Shown: positions 37,201-45,744 of the stretch, one piece after another
How positions within the stretch are numbered: position 1 is the first letter of the stretch
Layout of the letters: the number at the start of each line of letters is the position of its first letter
Assembly (NCBI RefSeq): GCF_002975435.1
Contig: NZ_PCPT01000001.1
Location: forward strand, 124,001-188,000
Source: Arthrobacter sp. MYb227
GTDB taxonomy: Bacteria; Actinomycetota; Actinomycetes; Actinomycetales; Micrococcaceae
Direction of reading: 5' to 3'
Length of the DNA stretch: 64,000 nt
The notes under the pieces: generated by a model
Told to the model about the DNA's origin: nothing
Seen by the model: only the letters and a program-made list of their open reading frames with translations
Databases searched by the model: none
Position numbers and translations under genes: made by a program

Positions 37201-37801
37201 GGCCGTGGTCCATAATCTCGCAGTAATAGTTTTCCTTACCAAAGAGATCCTGGAATTCCGCTGCGGCTGCCTTGGCTTCGTTGTACTGGCCTAGTCGAAG
37301 CTTGGTTTGTACTTCACCTGAGGGACAACCGGTGGTTGCAATGATCCCCTCGTGATACGTGTTTAGCAGGTCCCGATCTAGGCGTGGGTACTTTCCAAAT
37401 ACAGAATCTAGGGAGGCCAGGGAGGATGCCTTGAACAGGTTTTTCATGCCGGTGTTGTTGTAGCTCAGCAACGTCATGTGGGTATATAGCCCACCACCCG
37501 AGACATCGTCGCGGCGTTGCGATTCTTCGGTTCGCCATTTCACGCGGGTCTTATCATCGCGTGCTGTACCCGGAGTTACATAGGCTTCAATTCCAATGAT
37601 GGGCTTGACGCCTGCTTGGGTTGCCTTGTTCCAGAAATCGAAGGCACCAAAAAGATAACCATGATCTGTTGTTGCCAAGGCATTCATGCCCAGGCGGTTT
37701 GTCTCTTCAAAGAGTTCGGTTAGACGTGCAGCACCGTCAAGCATTGAGTATTCGGTGTGCGTATGAAGGTGTACGAATCCATCGCGATTAGAGCTAGCCA
37801 C
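34235..37801 (-). CDS. dnaE: DNA polymerase III alpha subunit
   Basis: A 1188-residue replicative polymerase of the DnaE1 class. It begins with a PHP domain (FVHLHTHTEYSMLDGAARL, ATTDHGYLFG). The polymerase active site PDFDVDFDD at 424-432 has the catalytic aspartates, preceded by GPGRGSGAGS. The tail includes helix-hairpin-helix and OB-fold (GHTVTICGMITSLQRR) domains. GTG 37801 has no Shine-Dalgarno but TAGACT lies 6 nt upstream, so it is apparently leaderless. No intein interrupts it. It lies downstream of rluD but is separated from it by a terminator. Confidence 0.97.
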   Translation of the reverse strand: MASSNRDGFVHLHTHTEYSMLDGAARLTELFEETNRLGMNALATTDHGYLFGAFDFWNKATQAGVKPIIGIEAYVTPGTARDDKTRVKWRTEESQRRDDVSGGGLYTHMTLLSYNNTGMKNLFKASSLASLDSVFGKYPRLDRDLLNTYHEGIIATTGCPSGEVQTKLRLGQYNEAKAAAAEFQDLFGKENYYCEIMDHGLEIERRVTHDLLRISKELNIPLVATNDLHYTHEHDASAHEALLAINSGSTLDEPTYDQGGSRFAFSGSGYYLKSPQEMRHLFREMPEACDNTLVIAERAEVSFDTNANYMPRFPCPEGEDETSWLIKEVNSGLHYRYPNGISDAVRKQADYELDVIIKMGFPGYFLVVADFINWSKDNGIRVGPGRGSGAGSMVAYAMRITDLDPLHHGLIFERFLNPERVSMPDFDVDFDDRRRSEVIRYVTEKYGDERVSMIVTYGSIKTKQALKDSSRVLGYPYSMGESLTKALPPAVMAKDIELNDIENPKSKRYSEAGDFRQLVATDPEAARVFETAKGLEGLKRQWGVHAAGVIMSSDPIIDVIPIMRRIQDGQVITQFDYPTCEGLGLIKMDFLGLRNLTIISDALENMKANQGVDLDLERLDLDDPGAYELMARGDTLGVFQLDGGPMRSLLKLMRPDNFEDISAVLALYRPGPMGANSHNNYALRKNKLQEETPIHPTLEEPLQEILGGTYGLIVYQEQVMSIAQKLAGFSLGQADILRRAMGKKKKSELDKQFAGFSQGMIDNGYTMEAVKALWDILLPFSDYAFNKAHSAAYGVISYWTAYLKNHYPSEYMAALLTSVADDKDKTAMYLNECRHMGITVLAPDVNESSLNFTPVGTDIRFGMGAIRNVGANVVNALVDARAEKGKFENFADFLQKVPAVVCNKRTIESLIKAGAFDSMGHARRALVAIHEEAVDSVIAVKRNEAANQFDLFSAIEDPDAASSMTVAVPDMPDWEKKDKLAFERDMLGLYVSDHPLKGLGGMLEQNADMSVTQVLSDDGPQDGHTVTICGMITSLQRRIAKKSGNPYARCEIEDLSGSMETMFFGNAYAPIANVLAEDLIVVVKGRVQKRDDGSITLNAQELTVPEISEDGVSGPVVISMQHHKATEDVISALGDVLRVHQGTTEVRVKLSGPRGMTLMGLGLNYRVTPNSALFGDLKVLLGPTCLDG

Positions 37802-37857
37802 CGACCCAGTCTAGGCGGTTTTTATGAGTGTTGCCGGAAGTCCGTTGGGGATGTGAA

Positions 37858-37892
37858 AAGCGGCACCTACCCTGCGAGGGTGGGTGCCGCTT
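37858..37892 (-). terminator. Terminator of the lspA-rluD unit
   Basis: AAGCGGCACC-led 15-bp arms (37858-37872 with 37878-37892, one mismatch) around TGCGA, 11 bp beyond the rluD stop and before the dnaE promoter. Confidence 0.8.
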
Positions 37893-37902
37893 CTTGCCAT
37901 TA

Positions 37903-38841
37903 TTAGAACTGTCCGTCACGCAACATTTCTAATGCATTATTCAGGTCAATCGGGTAGCTACTGGTGTATTCGACCCATTCGCCACTGACCGGGTGGAAAA
38001 ACCCAAGGCGTTGGGCGTGCAACCATTGGCGTGTTAAGCCCAGTGCCGCAGCGAGCTTCGGGTCAGCACCATAGGTCTGATCTCCCACGCAGGGGTGTCG
38101 TAGAGCGGAGAAGTGCACTCGAATTTGGTGTGTGCGCCCGGTTTCAAGATTCACTTCAACCAGGGAGGCACGTCCGAACGCTTCGATGACCTTGTAATGA
38201 GTGACGGAGGGGCGGCCGTCTTCGATGACGGCAAATTTCCAGTCGTGCCCCGGGTGCCTACCCAGTGGGGCATCGATGGTTCCCTCGAGCGGATCGGGAA
38301 GACCCTGGATGACGGCGTGGTAAATCTTCTTCGGAGTACGTTCCTTGAACGCACGCTTCAGCGCCGTATAGGCGCGCTCGGTCTTTGCCACCACCATCAG
38401 CCCGCTGGTTCCTACATCGAGCCTGTGCACGATTCCCTGTCGTTCAGCAGAACCCGAAGTTGAGATCCGGTAGCCTGCTGCGATCAATGCACCAACTACG
38501 GTTGGCCCTACCCAGCCCGGGGATGGATGTGCTGCCACGCCCACCGGTTTGTCGATAACAACATATTCGTCATCGTCGGCAATAATTTTGAGGTCTTCCA
38601 CGAGTTCCACCCTGATCTCTAATGGATCCGGACGAACCGGAAGATAAACATCGATCTGTTCCCCGGCCAGCACCTTGCGCGATTTGCCCAGTGGTTTTCC
38701 GGCACTTGTTACATTGCCTTCGGTACACAGCAAAGCGGCTTGCGCACGGGATAGTTCAAGACGGTCGGCAAGAAACGCATCGGTACGCTGCTTTGCTTCA
38801 TCTAAGAGAACGACTAATGATTCGCTGCGTCCCTGGTTCAA
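37903..38841 (-). CDS. rluD: RluA/RluD-family pseudouridine synthase
   Basis: A 312-residue RNA-modifying enzyme. An N-terminal S4 RNA-binding domain (about 14-60) is followed by the catalytic domain with HRLDVGTSG (catalytic Asp142) and GRTHQIRVH. It probably modifies helix 69 of 23S rRNA, the RluD role, but the exact uridine is inferred from family. TTG 38841 overlaps the lspA stop (TTGA), with GGAG 5 nt upstream, so it is coupled to lspA, a conserved pairing in many bacteria. Confidence 0.9.
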   Translation of the reverse strand: MNQGRSESLVVLLDEAKQRTDAFLADRLELSRAQAALLCTEGNVTSAGKPLGKSRKVLAGEQIDVYLPVRPDPLEIRVELVEDLKIIADDDEYVVIDKPVGVAAHPSPGWVGPTVVGALIAAGYRISTSGSAERQGIVHRLDVGTSGLMVVAKTERAYTALKRAFKERTPKKIYHAVIQGLPDPLEGTIDAPLGRHPGHDWKFAVIEDGRPSVTHYKVIEAFGRASLVEVNLETGRTHQIRVHFSALRHPCVGDQTYGADPKLAAALGLTRQWLHAQRLGFFHPVSGEWVEYTSSYPIDLNNALEMLRDGQF

Positions 38842-39446
38842 TCTTGCTCCGGGTCTTCGGTGTGATTCTTCTGAATATTTTTTGGGGTTTTGCTGTGCAC
38901 TACTTTTGTTCCATCAACTTCATGGCCGGTAAAGAGCAATAAGCAGATCCCGATCATCGAACTGACGATGAAAATGTCCGCAACATTGAATATCGCAAAG
39001 TTTGGTAGCGCAATGAAGTCAACGACGTGACCGTGGCCAAAGGCAGGGGGGCGGAAAAGCCTATCGGTGAGGTTTCCTGCGACTCCACCCATGAGTCCAC
39101 CCAGCGCAAGTGCCCAACGCCACGAAGCAATTTTGCGGACCAAGAAGATGGCTACGTAAAGTAGCACTGCTGCTTGGATGATTGTAAAGATCCAGGTGAC
39201 CGACTCACCCATGGAAAATGCCGCACCGGAGTTCTTGATGTAAAACCAGCGCAAGAGTGGGGGCCACACGTCAATGACTTGGCCCTCAAACATCTGTGTT
39301 TCAACGATGCGTTTGGTAATTTGGTCCATCAGCAAGGCAAATATAGCCAAGCTGATGGTCACCAGAACCAAGACCCTCGTATTACGGACCTTAGGTGTTA
39401 CCGCCGGGGTGTCCTGCGGTACTGGTGATACGGAGCTGTTTTCCAT
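38838..39446 (-). CDS. lspA: Lipoprotein signal peptidase (signal peptidase II)
   Basis: A 202-residue aspartyl protease of the membrane that cleaves prolipoprotein signal peptides after lipidation. Four membrane helices follow a ~22-residue cytoplasmic N-terminus. The catalytic pair is Asp128 (GNLTDR) and Asp157 (FNVADIFIV), and NSGAAF is conserved. I prefer the second ATG at 39446, with AAAGGA 4 nt upstream; ATG 39449 or GTG 39461 are possible. The C-terminal tail is charged and dispensable-looking. It follows a hairpin behind divIVA and is coupled to rluD. Confidence 0.93.
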   Translation of the reverse strand: MENSSVSPVPQDTPAVTPKVRNTRVLVLVTISLAIFALLMDQITKRIVETQMFEGQVIDVWPPLLRWFYIKNSGAAFSMGESVTWIFTIIQAAVLLYVAIFLVRKIASWRWALALGGLMGGVAGNLTDRLFRPPAFGHGHVVDFIALPNFAIFNVADIFIVSSMIGICLLLFTGHEVDGTKVVHSKTPKNIQKNHTEDPEQD

Positions 39447-39461
39447 CATGTCCTTTAACAC

Positions 39462-39497
39462 ATTGTTGGCGGCCGGGAAATCCCGACCGCCAACAAT
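39462..39497 (-). terminator. Terminator of divIVA
   Basis: ATTGTTGGCGG-led 17-bp arms (39462-39478 with 39481-39497, one mismatch), 37 bp past the divIVA stop and immediately before lspA. lspA may depend on read-through. Confidence 0.75.
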
Positions 39498-39533
39498 CCT
39501 AAGCCATCAATTTGTGAGGCAAGTAGCGGCAGA

Positions 39534-40211
39534 TTAGCCGTTGTCCTTGGATTCTGCAGTATCCATGGAACCCTTGGCCTCAAGATCGCGTAGCTGACCT
39601 TCAATGTAGGTCTTCAGGCGAGCACGGTAATCGCGCTCGAAACCACGCAGCTGCTCGACCTTGCGCTCGAGAACAGTCTTCTGCTGCTCGAGTGCCGAAA
39701 GGGTCTTGCGGCTCTTTTCCTCGGCGTCGGATACAAGGCTGTTGGCCTCGACCTGTGCCTCGGCAATAATCTTGTCGCGCTGTTCAACACCTGCTGAGAC
39801 GTATTCGTCGTGTAGGCGCTGTGCCATGGCGAGAACGCCGGCTGCCGATTCGGCAGTTGACGTCGTTGCTGCAGGAGCTGCTGCGACGACCTTGGCTGGT
39901 TCTGCTGCCTTCGGGGCTGCGGCAGCTGGGGTCTCTTCCTTCTTGACCTCTGCTTCCTTAGCCTTGGGCTTTTCAGCTTCTGCTGTCTTAGCTGCCGGAG
40001 CTGCTGCAACTGGAGCGGGCACTGCCTGCTCACCCGCGCTGCTACCGGCTTCGCCGAGACGGCGACGCAGTTCTTCGTTCTCCTGCGTCAGACGACGTAG
40101 CTCGACAACGATCTCGTCTAAGAAATCGTCAACTTCATCCTGGTCATAGCCTTCGCGGAACTTAGTTGGCTGAAATCGTTTGTTGACTACATCTTCTGGC
40201 GTGAGAGCCAT
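39534..40211 (-). CDS. divIVA: DivIVA/Wag31 polar growth and septum scaffold
   Basis: A 225-residue coiled-coil protein. The membrane-binding N-terminal DivIVA motif MALTPEDVVNKRFQPTKFREGYDQDEVDDFLDEI is followed by a short coiled coil, an Ala/Glu/Lys/Pro-rich linker (about 60-125), then a long C-terminal coiled coil. In actinobacteria it recruits cell-wall synthesis to poles and septum. The start is ATG 40211, with GAGGTGA 5 nt upstream; earlier in-frame codons are unlikely. It has its own promoter (40267-40295) and terminator, so it can be expressed apart from the rest of the cluster. Confidence 0.96.
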   Translation of the reverse strand: MALTPEDVVNKRFQPTKFREGYDQDEVDDFLDEIVVELRRLTQENEELRRRLGEAGSSAGEQAVPAPVAAAPAAKTAEAEKPKAKEAEVKKEETPAAAAPKAAEPAKVVAAAPAATTSTAESAAGVLAMAQRLHDEYVSAGVEQRDKIIAEAQVEANSLVSDAEEKSRKTLSALEQQKTVLERKVEQLRGFERDYRARLKTYIEGQLRDLEAKGSMDTAESKDNG

Positions 40212-40266
40212 CTGGTCACCTCGATACTTGGTTCTCTCCTCGAACCGCCTATGTGCGGCCCGAGTA

Positions 40267-40295
40267 CACTTACCGTTACATTGACACGCTGACAA
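40267..40295 (-). promoter_or_regulatory. divIVA promoter
   Basis: TTGTCA (40295-40290), a 17-bp spacer and TAAGTG (40272-40267) lie 56 bp before the divIVA start, a good sigma-A-type match. Confidence 0.55.
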
Positions 40296-40437
40296 CTATA
40301 GTCATTGCGCCTAATGTGACAACACTATAACGACTATCGCACTAATGGCTAAATTCAAGGCGGTGTAACGCGGTGAATGTCATTAGTTTCTAGTTCCAGC
40401 GAGCAACTGTGCTTCAAAAGAAGCGTTTACAAAACTT

Positions 40438-40731
40438 TTACGCAGCAGCTAGTTTGATGACGATGAACTTTAAAAGCATGACCGCCAAGAACAAGATAAT
40501 GAATGCCAGATCTAGGCGGAGTCCACCTATTTCTAGCGGTTTAATACGCGAACGGAGCCAACGCATAGGTGGGTCAGTGGTGCGTACAATCAGCGATACC
40601 GCCACAAGTGAGATACCGCGCGGTCGCCATGAGCGAGCAAACGATTCGGTGATATCCAGCACGATGCGCATGATGAGCATGACTTGTAGCACTGTTAGCA
40701 CCATATAGATCGGTGCGAAGATTAGATCCAC
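40438..40731 (-). CDS. YggT family membrane protein
   Basis: A 97-residue protein with two membrane helices (about residues 5-26 and 74-95) and the conserved RTTDPPMRWLRSRIKPLEIGGLRLDL loop of the YggT family. Members sit between sepF and divIVA in most Gram-positive division clusters and are linked to osmotic or division functions, without a defined activity. GTG 40731 follows the sepF stop by 21 bp, with AAAGG 12 nt upstream. Confidence 0.92.
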   Translation of the reverse strand: MDLIFAPIYMVLTVLQVMLIMRIVLDITESFARSWRPRGISLVAVSLIVRTTDPPMRWLRSRIKPLEIGGLRLDLAFIILFLAVMLLKFIVIKLAAA

Positions 40732-40752
40732 GTGAAATTCGAACCTTTATGC

Positions 40753-41286
40753 TTAGCTTTGGTTGAAGAAGGTGGCTTGATCTTCCGACTGCTTTTTGTC
40801 CTCGCCCAAAACCTCAACGGTTGACGGAGAAAGCAGGAAAACCTTGTTAGTGACGCGTTCAATGCTTCCGTGGAGTGCAAAAACGAGGCCAGCCGAGAAG
40901 TCGACAAGGCGCTTGGCATCTGCTTCGCCCATGTCCGTGACGTTCATGATGACAGGGATGCCATCACGGAAGTTTTCACCAATGATTTTCGCATCATTGT
41001 ATGACCGTGGGTGAACGGTGGTGATCTGACGCAATGAATCGTCCTCGTCCCGTGCTGAAGGCGCGCGCTTGATGGGTGTTACCGGTGCCCGGTATTCGTT
41101 TTCGATGACAGGTCGTGGGGCAACTGGTGCCACCGGTGCCGGCTGAACGGCAACCGGCTCGTCGTGAAGAGGCTCGACAAGGCGCACTTCTTCGCGTTCT
41201 TCGATGTCACGCCGTTCCGTCTCGAAGTTCTCGTCGCCTTCGGCGAGTCCGAGGTAGATCATTGTCTTGCGCAGTGCGCCAGCCAT
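40753..41286 (-). CDS. sepF: Cell division protein SepF
   Basis: A 177-residue FtsZ-binding membrane anchor. It has an N-terminal amphipathic helix ([14 protein letters not shown]), a disordered acidic linker and the C-terminal SepF domain ([34 protein letters not shown]... [17 protein letters not shown]). In bacteria lacking FtsA, as here, SepF tethers the Z-ring. The start is ATG 41286, with AAGGAG 6 nt upstream. The PLP-binding YggS gene usually found upstream is missing; a 194-bp spacer separates sepF from pgeF. Confidence 0.95.
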   Translation of the reverse strand: MAGALRKTMIYLGLAEGDENFETERRDIEEREEVRLVEPLHDEPVAVQPAPVAPVAPRPVIENEYRAPVTPIKRAPSARDEDDSLRQITTVHPRSYNDAKIIGENFRDGIPVIMNVTDMGEADAKRLVDFSAGLVFALHGSIERVTNKVFLLSPSTVEVLGEDKKQSEDQATFFNQS

Positions 41287-41480
41287 GGTCTTCTCCTTAT
41301 TGTCGTGCGCGGTCGGCATTACCGGCCGCAAGTCTCCGCTAGTTCGACGCTACAGCACCATTCGATGGCACCGGAGTACATCTGTTATTTTGCCCGGGTG
41401 TGTCGCTCATAGGGGCTCGCTCACGGCATCGGTCAAGTAATACTTCTTGTTCTGTATTCCAGTACGATCACGAAAAGTTC

Positions 41481-42185
41481 CTAGCCATCTGTCCAGATAA
41501 GTCCGGCCAGTCGCCCGGTTTGCGGATCCTGACGGTAGGAAAAGTATTTCTCGTCTTCCATGGTGCACTTATTGCTGTCGCTGACTGTGACATTAAGTGC
41601 GCTTAGTTCAACGCGCGCGGCTTCCGGCAGGTTCAGTCCGGGAGTCCCCCACCTGGTTTCGCAGCTAATTCCGGGTCGGATCTTCTCGGACTCTTCGGCC
41701 ATCGCCGGCGGAACCTCGTAGCATGATCCGCATATTGAGGGGCCGATCCAAGCTTCAATGCTTTGTGCGCCATGCTCTCGCATTGCAGTAACGGTGCCCG
41801 AGAGGATGCCGTCGAGTAGCCCGCGCCGCCCCGCATGTGCAACAGCACTTATAGGGCCCGCACTTGTTTTTCCAGCAAAAACCACTGGGACACAGTCAGC
41901 AACCATGACTGCTAGGGGAATCGAGGCATCCGGGGAAAGTAAAGCGTCCCCGGTATATATCTTTTTGGGGCTAGGATGCTCTGCAAGTGTTATGACATCT
42001 GCCGAATGCACCTGATTCATATAGGTGAATTCGGCAGTGCCAAGACCTAATCCACGTTCCAGATCGCGACGCCGCAGCAGCACGGCGTCGCGATCATCCA
42101 AAACGTGGAGGGCAAGGTTTCCTTGGTCCACCGAAGTGAAAGCAATGCGTAGGGCCGGGGCCACTAACGATTGATATCTCAGCAT
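41481..42185 (-). CDS. pgeF: Laccase-domain purine nucleosidase/peptidoglycan editing factor
   Basis: A 234-residue member of the YfiH/PgeF (PF02578) family. The zinc-type ligands appear in NQVHSADV, VADCVPVV and AHAGRRG, and GPSICGSCYEV is conserved. Family members act on purine nucleosides and, in E. coli, prevent misincorporation of L-serine into peptidoglycan precursors, which would fit this cell-wall cluster. It lies 40 bp downstream of ftsZ. ATG 42185 has only a distant GAGGG site, so the start is slightly uncertain. Confidence 0.9.
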   Translation of the reverse strand: MLRYQSLVAPALRIAFTSVDQGNLALHVLDDRDAVLLRRRDLERGLGLGTAEFTYMNQVHSADVITLAEHPSPKKIYTGDALLSPDASIPLAVMVADCVPVVFAGKTSAGPISAVAHAGRRGLLDGILSGTVTAMREHGAQSIEAWIGPSICGSCYEVPPAMAEESEKIRPGISCETRWGTPGLNLPEAARVELSALNVTVSDSNKCTMEDEKYFSYRQDPQTGRLAGLIWTDG

Positions 42186-42225
42186 GGAATTTTGGTTACC
42201 CTCTTCTAGGCTTTGGGCCTACTTT

Positions 42226-43386
42226 TTACTTCAGGAAATCCGGAACGTCCAGATCGTCGTTGGTAGCCGAAAGATCGGGTTCAACGATTGCTGGAAGTTC
42301 TTCAAAGCCTGGTTCGACAGTAGCAATTGCAACGCGTGGCTCCTCGCGCATCGGAGCTACCGGCGGCGCCACCGGTGCTGCAGATGGCGCTGCTGGAATG
42401 CTCCGAGCAGGTGCTGCCACCTGAGGTGCACTTGTGGCATCGACCTGATCGAAACCTGCTGCGATCACCGTGACGCGTGCTTCATCACCGAGGGCATCGT
42501 CAATGACGGCACCGAAGATGATGTTAGCCTCCGGGTGTGCGACTTCTTGCACCAGGCGAGCCGCCTCGTTGATTTCGAACAGTCCCAGATCCGAGCCGCC
42601 CTGAATCGAGAGCAGCACGCCGTGGGCTCCGTCAATCGAGGCCTCGAGCAGTGGTGAGGCAATTGCCAGCTCGGCTGCCTTGACAGCACGGTCTTCACCG
42701 CGCGCCGAGCCAATACCCATGAGTGCCGAACCGGCACCCTGCATAACCGACTTTACGTCGGCGAAGTCCAAGTTGATCAGACCCGGGGTGGTGATCAAAT
42801 CGGTAATACCCTGAACGCCCTGGAGCAGAACCTGATCCGCCTGACGGAATGCGTCAAGAACCGATACGTTGCGGTCGGAGATCGAAAGCAAGCGATCGTT
42901 TGGGATGACAATCAGGGTGTCGACCTCGTCGCGTAGCGCTTCAATGCCGTTATCGGCGCTGGTTGCGCGGCGGCGACCTTCGAAGGTGAACGGACGAGTG
43001 ACAACACCAATGGTCAGTGCGCCAAGACCACGAGCAATTCGGGCGATAACCGGTGCGCCACCGGTACCGGTGCCACCGCCTTCACCAGCGGTAACGAAGA
43101 CCATGTCTGCGCCACGGAGAACTTCTTCAATCTCCTCGGCGTGGTCCTCTGCCGCTTGGCGTCCCACATCTGGGTTTGCGCCTGCGCCAAGCCCACGCGT
43201 AAGTTCGCGGCCAACGTCAAGTTTGACGTCCGCATCACTCATGAGCAGCGCCTGCGCATCCGTGTTAATTGCAATAAATTCGACGCCTCGCAGGCCAACT
43301 TCAATCATGCGGTTGACGGCGTTTACGCCGCCACCGCCGATGCCGACGACCTTGATGACGGCGAGGTAGTTCTGTGGAGCTGCCAC
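42226..43386 (-). CDS. ftsZ: Cell division GTPase FtsZ
   Basis: A 386-residue tubulin homologue that forms the Z-ring. Tubulin signature GGGTGTGG is at 103-110; the T7 synergy loop is [10 protein letters not shown], and a variable proline/alanine linker leads to the conserved tail [10 protein letters not shown] (377-386), which binds SepF and FtsW. GTG 43386 has AAGGAC 3-4 nt upstream. A 200-bp upstream region includes TTGACA and TATAAC elements, so ftsZ probably has its own promoter as in other actinobacteria. Confidence 0.98.
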   Translation of the reverse strand: MAAPQNYLAVIKVVGIGGGGVNAVNRMIEVGLRGVEFIAINTDAQALLMSDADVKLDVGRELTRGLGAGANPDVGRQAAEDHAEEIEEVLRGADMVFVTAGEGGGTGTGGAPVIARIARGLGALTIGVVTRPFTFEGRRRATSADNGIEALRDEVDTLIVIPNDRLLSISDRNVSVLDAFRQADQVLLQGVQGITDLITTPGLINLDFADVKSVMQGAGSALMGIGSARGEDRAVKAAELAIASPLLEASIDGAHGVLLSIQGGSDLGLFEINEAARLVQEVAHPEANIIFGAVIDDALGDEARVTVIAAGFDQVDATSAPQVAAPARSIPAAPSAAPVAPPVAPMREEPRVAIATVEPGFEELPAIVEPDLSATNDDLDVPDFLK

Positions 43387-43586
43387 GTCCTTGATTCCCT
43401 TGTTCGATGTGCTGCTGACCGAGGAAGCTCAACCAGACCAACGTTAACCCTCAACTCGAAGGTTATAGTTATGTCAAGCAACCGCTATTAAAACGCTATG
43501 TTTCGTACCCCACACATGCAACGACCAAGCCCGCGTGTCGCGTCAAAGTCGCTGATTTTTACGTGTTTAGTACGTTTGATGGTCCA

Positions 43587-44339
43587 TTATCGGGCCACCG
43601 GGTGTTGTGGAGAAGAAATGTCGTACACCTTGATCGGTGACTCTTTATCCTTTTCGGCCCCGAGTAGAGCCTCGAGGACCTTGGTTTTCAATGCTATTTC
43701 TTGATCATTTCCCCAAATAACCTTGACTCCATTTTTGAGATTCAACTCAACGAAATCCTTGCTAGTTGCCGTTGCATGATCCACGCTGGCCAATAGCTTA
43801 TCTGGTAGTCCTGAGAGAACCCGGGTGAGCATCGAAAAAACCTTTGGATCCTTAATTGCCTTCGTTGCCTTCACCTCTGGAAGCTTGGGCTTATCTTTGG
43901 CTCCAAGAGTGACAAGCGTCTGTCCCTCCGCTCCAACAAGAGACCGTTTCGAACCATCAATAAGGATGGCAACAGGCTGATGCTCAACGATCTTAATGTT
44001 CAGCGTGCTAGGTATTTCCGTCTGGACAATCGCATCCTTAACCGCCGGAAGATCCTGCAGAAGTTCCATCACAGTACCCGTGCCAACCCGGGCTAAGGGA
44101 ACCCCATGCAAAGGCTCCAAAGCCGAATCAAGTTCCTTGTCTTTCACCAAGGAATTTCCCTCCACCTGAATATTCTTGATGGCAAGAATCGGCGAAAAAC
44201 TCAATACAAGCACCAGCGTAATGATCAGCGCAACAAACGTCGACAGGCCAATGATCCAGCGTTTTCGGTTTCGCTTACGTGGATCGGGTGGCAAGTCTAG
44301 AACATTAGATTTACTTTGGCTGGCTTCTGCTGGGGTCAT
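43587..44339 (-). CDS. ftsQ: Cell division protein FtsQ
   Basis: A 250-residue single-pass membrane protein: a basic cytoplasmic N-terminus (PPDPRKRNRKR), a membrane helix at about 28-50, then an extracellular POTRA domain (IKNIQVEGNSLVKDKELDSAL) and beta domain. It links FtsL/FtsB and the septal synthase. The ATG at 44339 directly abuts the murC stop (no gap), so it is coupled to murC. Confidence 0.93.
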   Translation of the reverse strand: MTPAEASQSKSNVLDLPPDPRKRNRKRWIIGLSTFVALIITLVLVLSFSPILAIKNIQVEGNSLVKDKELDSALEPLHGVPLARVGTGTVMELLQDLPAVKDAIVQTEIPSTLNIKIVEHQPVAILIDGSKRSLVGAEGQTLVTLGAKDKPKLPEVKATKAIKDPKVFSMLTRVLSGLPDKLLASVDHATATSKDFVELNLKNGVKVIWGNDQEIALKTKVLEALLGAEKDKESPIKVYDISSPQHPVAR

Positions 44340-45740
44340 CTACTTACCTAAGCGTTCGCCCAGCGCACGAAGAATTGCCTCGCCCTGTTCGGTCACATCG
44401 CCTGCACCAATTGTCATAATGACATCTCCCGACTCAGCTGTTGCCGCGACAACGTGTGCGGCCTGCCCCGTCGAGACAAGCCCACCGGCGGTTTCAAGGG
44501 CTTTTACAACAAGTTCACTGGTGACCCCTGGAATCGGAGTTTCGCGAGCGGGGTAGATCTCCAAGACATGCGCTGTATCGGCAAGTGACAGAGCCTGACC
44601 AAACTCCCTGTGGAATTCCTTGGTGCGGCTAAAGAGGTGTGGCTGGAAGAGCACGTGAACTGCGCCACTGCCCGCTACTGCACGTGCTGCACGTAACGCT
44701 GCCAAGACTTCGGTGGGGTGATGAGCGTAGTCGTCATACACCTTCACTCCCCCAACTTCCCCACGAAAATCAAAGCGACGAGCAGCACCGGTGAAGGCAT
44801 TCAGGCCCGCAACTGCCGCTTCTGGCTCCAAACCAGAATCTAAGCCGATGGCAAACGCCGCAGCAGCATTAAGTAGGTTGTGGTTTCCGGGAAGAGCTAT
44901 TTCAAGCTCAATTTCCTGGCCGTTACCCCATTCCAGGGTGCAGGCGAAGCGGTGACCGCGTGGATGCGGATCGTTCAGGCGGCGATCTGCATCCTCGGCA
45001 AAACCATAGGTCTGCACGCGTAGATCGGGACGTTCACGCCGAATTCGTTGTGCTAGTGCACGTGAACCTGCATCGTCCGCGCAGCAGATCAGCAAACCAT
45101 CTTCCGGCAACAGCGAGGCAAATTCATAAAACGCCTGATGCACCGCCTCCACCGAACCATAGTGATCAAGATGATCGGCTTCAATGTTGGTAATGACAAC
45201 GACATCTGGCTCATAGTTCAAAAATGAGGCGTCTGATTCATCGGCCTCGGCAACAAATACTCGACCTTCGCCATATTCGGCATTCACGCCAAGGCTCGCG
45301 ATATTCGCACCAATGGCGAACGTTGGTGACATTCCGGCTTCACGGAGCATAAAGGCAATGAGCGAAGTGGTAGTGGTCTTCCCGTGAGTGCCTGCCACGG
45401 TGATGACGTGGTGACCTTCCATGGTTGCCGCGAGGCCTTGTGAGCGGTGCAGAATGCGCAGGCCGCGGGAGACCGCCTCGTCGTACTCTGGGTTCCCCGG
45501 TTTGATGATTGAGGAGATCACCACGGTGTTGGCATCGCCAAGGTTCTGCGCCGCGTAGCCGACATTGATCCGTGCGCCTGCTGCCCGCAAATCATCAAGG
45601 ACAGGCAGTTCCTTAGCATCGGTGCCCGAGACGGTGATTCCACGCGCCAACAGTAACCGTGCAACTGCCGAGACACCAACACCGCCAATGCCCATCAGGT
45701 GGACTTTACCGAGCTGGTCAAGAGTATGTAATTCCTGCAT
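44340..45740 (-). CDS. murC: UDP-N-acetylmuramate--L-alanine ligase
   Basis: A 466-residue cytoplasmic Mur ligase that adds the first amino acid of the stem peptide. Seen: N-terminal Rossmann MGIGGVGVSA (16-25), ATP-binding GTHGKTTTT (117-125), YDDYAHHPTE and the C-terminal FQPHLFSRTKEF. The start ATG 45740 is 4 bp after the murG stop; a longer in-frame start within murG is unlikely. It lies between murG and ftsQ as in most actinobacteria. Confidence 0.97.
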   Translation of the reverse strand: MQELHTLDQLGKVHLMGIGGVGVSAVARLLLARGITVSGTDAKELPVLDDLRAAGARINVGYAAQNLGDANTVVISSIIKPGNPEYDEAVSRGLRILHRSQGLAATMEGHHVITVAGTHGKTTTTSLIAFMLREAGMSPTFAIGANIASLGVNAEYGEGRVFVAEADESDASFLNYEPDVVVITNIEADHLDHYGSVEAVHQAFYEFASLLPEDGLLICCADDAGSRALAQRIRRERPDLRVQTYGFAEDADRRLNDPHPRGHRFACTLEWGNGQEIELEIALPGNHNLLNAAAAFAIGLDSGLEPEAAVAGLNAFTGAARRFDFRGEVGGVKVYDDYAHHPTEVLAALRAARAVAGSGAVHVLFQPHLFSRTKEFHREFGQALSLADTAHVLEIYPARETPIPGVTSELVVKALETAGGLVSTGQAAHVVAATAESGDVIMTIGAGDVTEQGEAILRALGERLGK

Positions 45741-45744
45741 GTGA

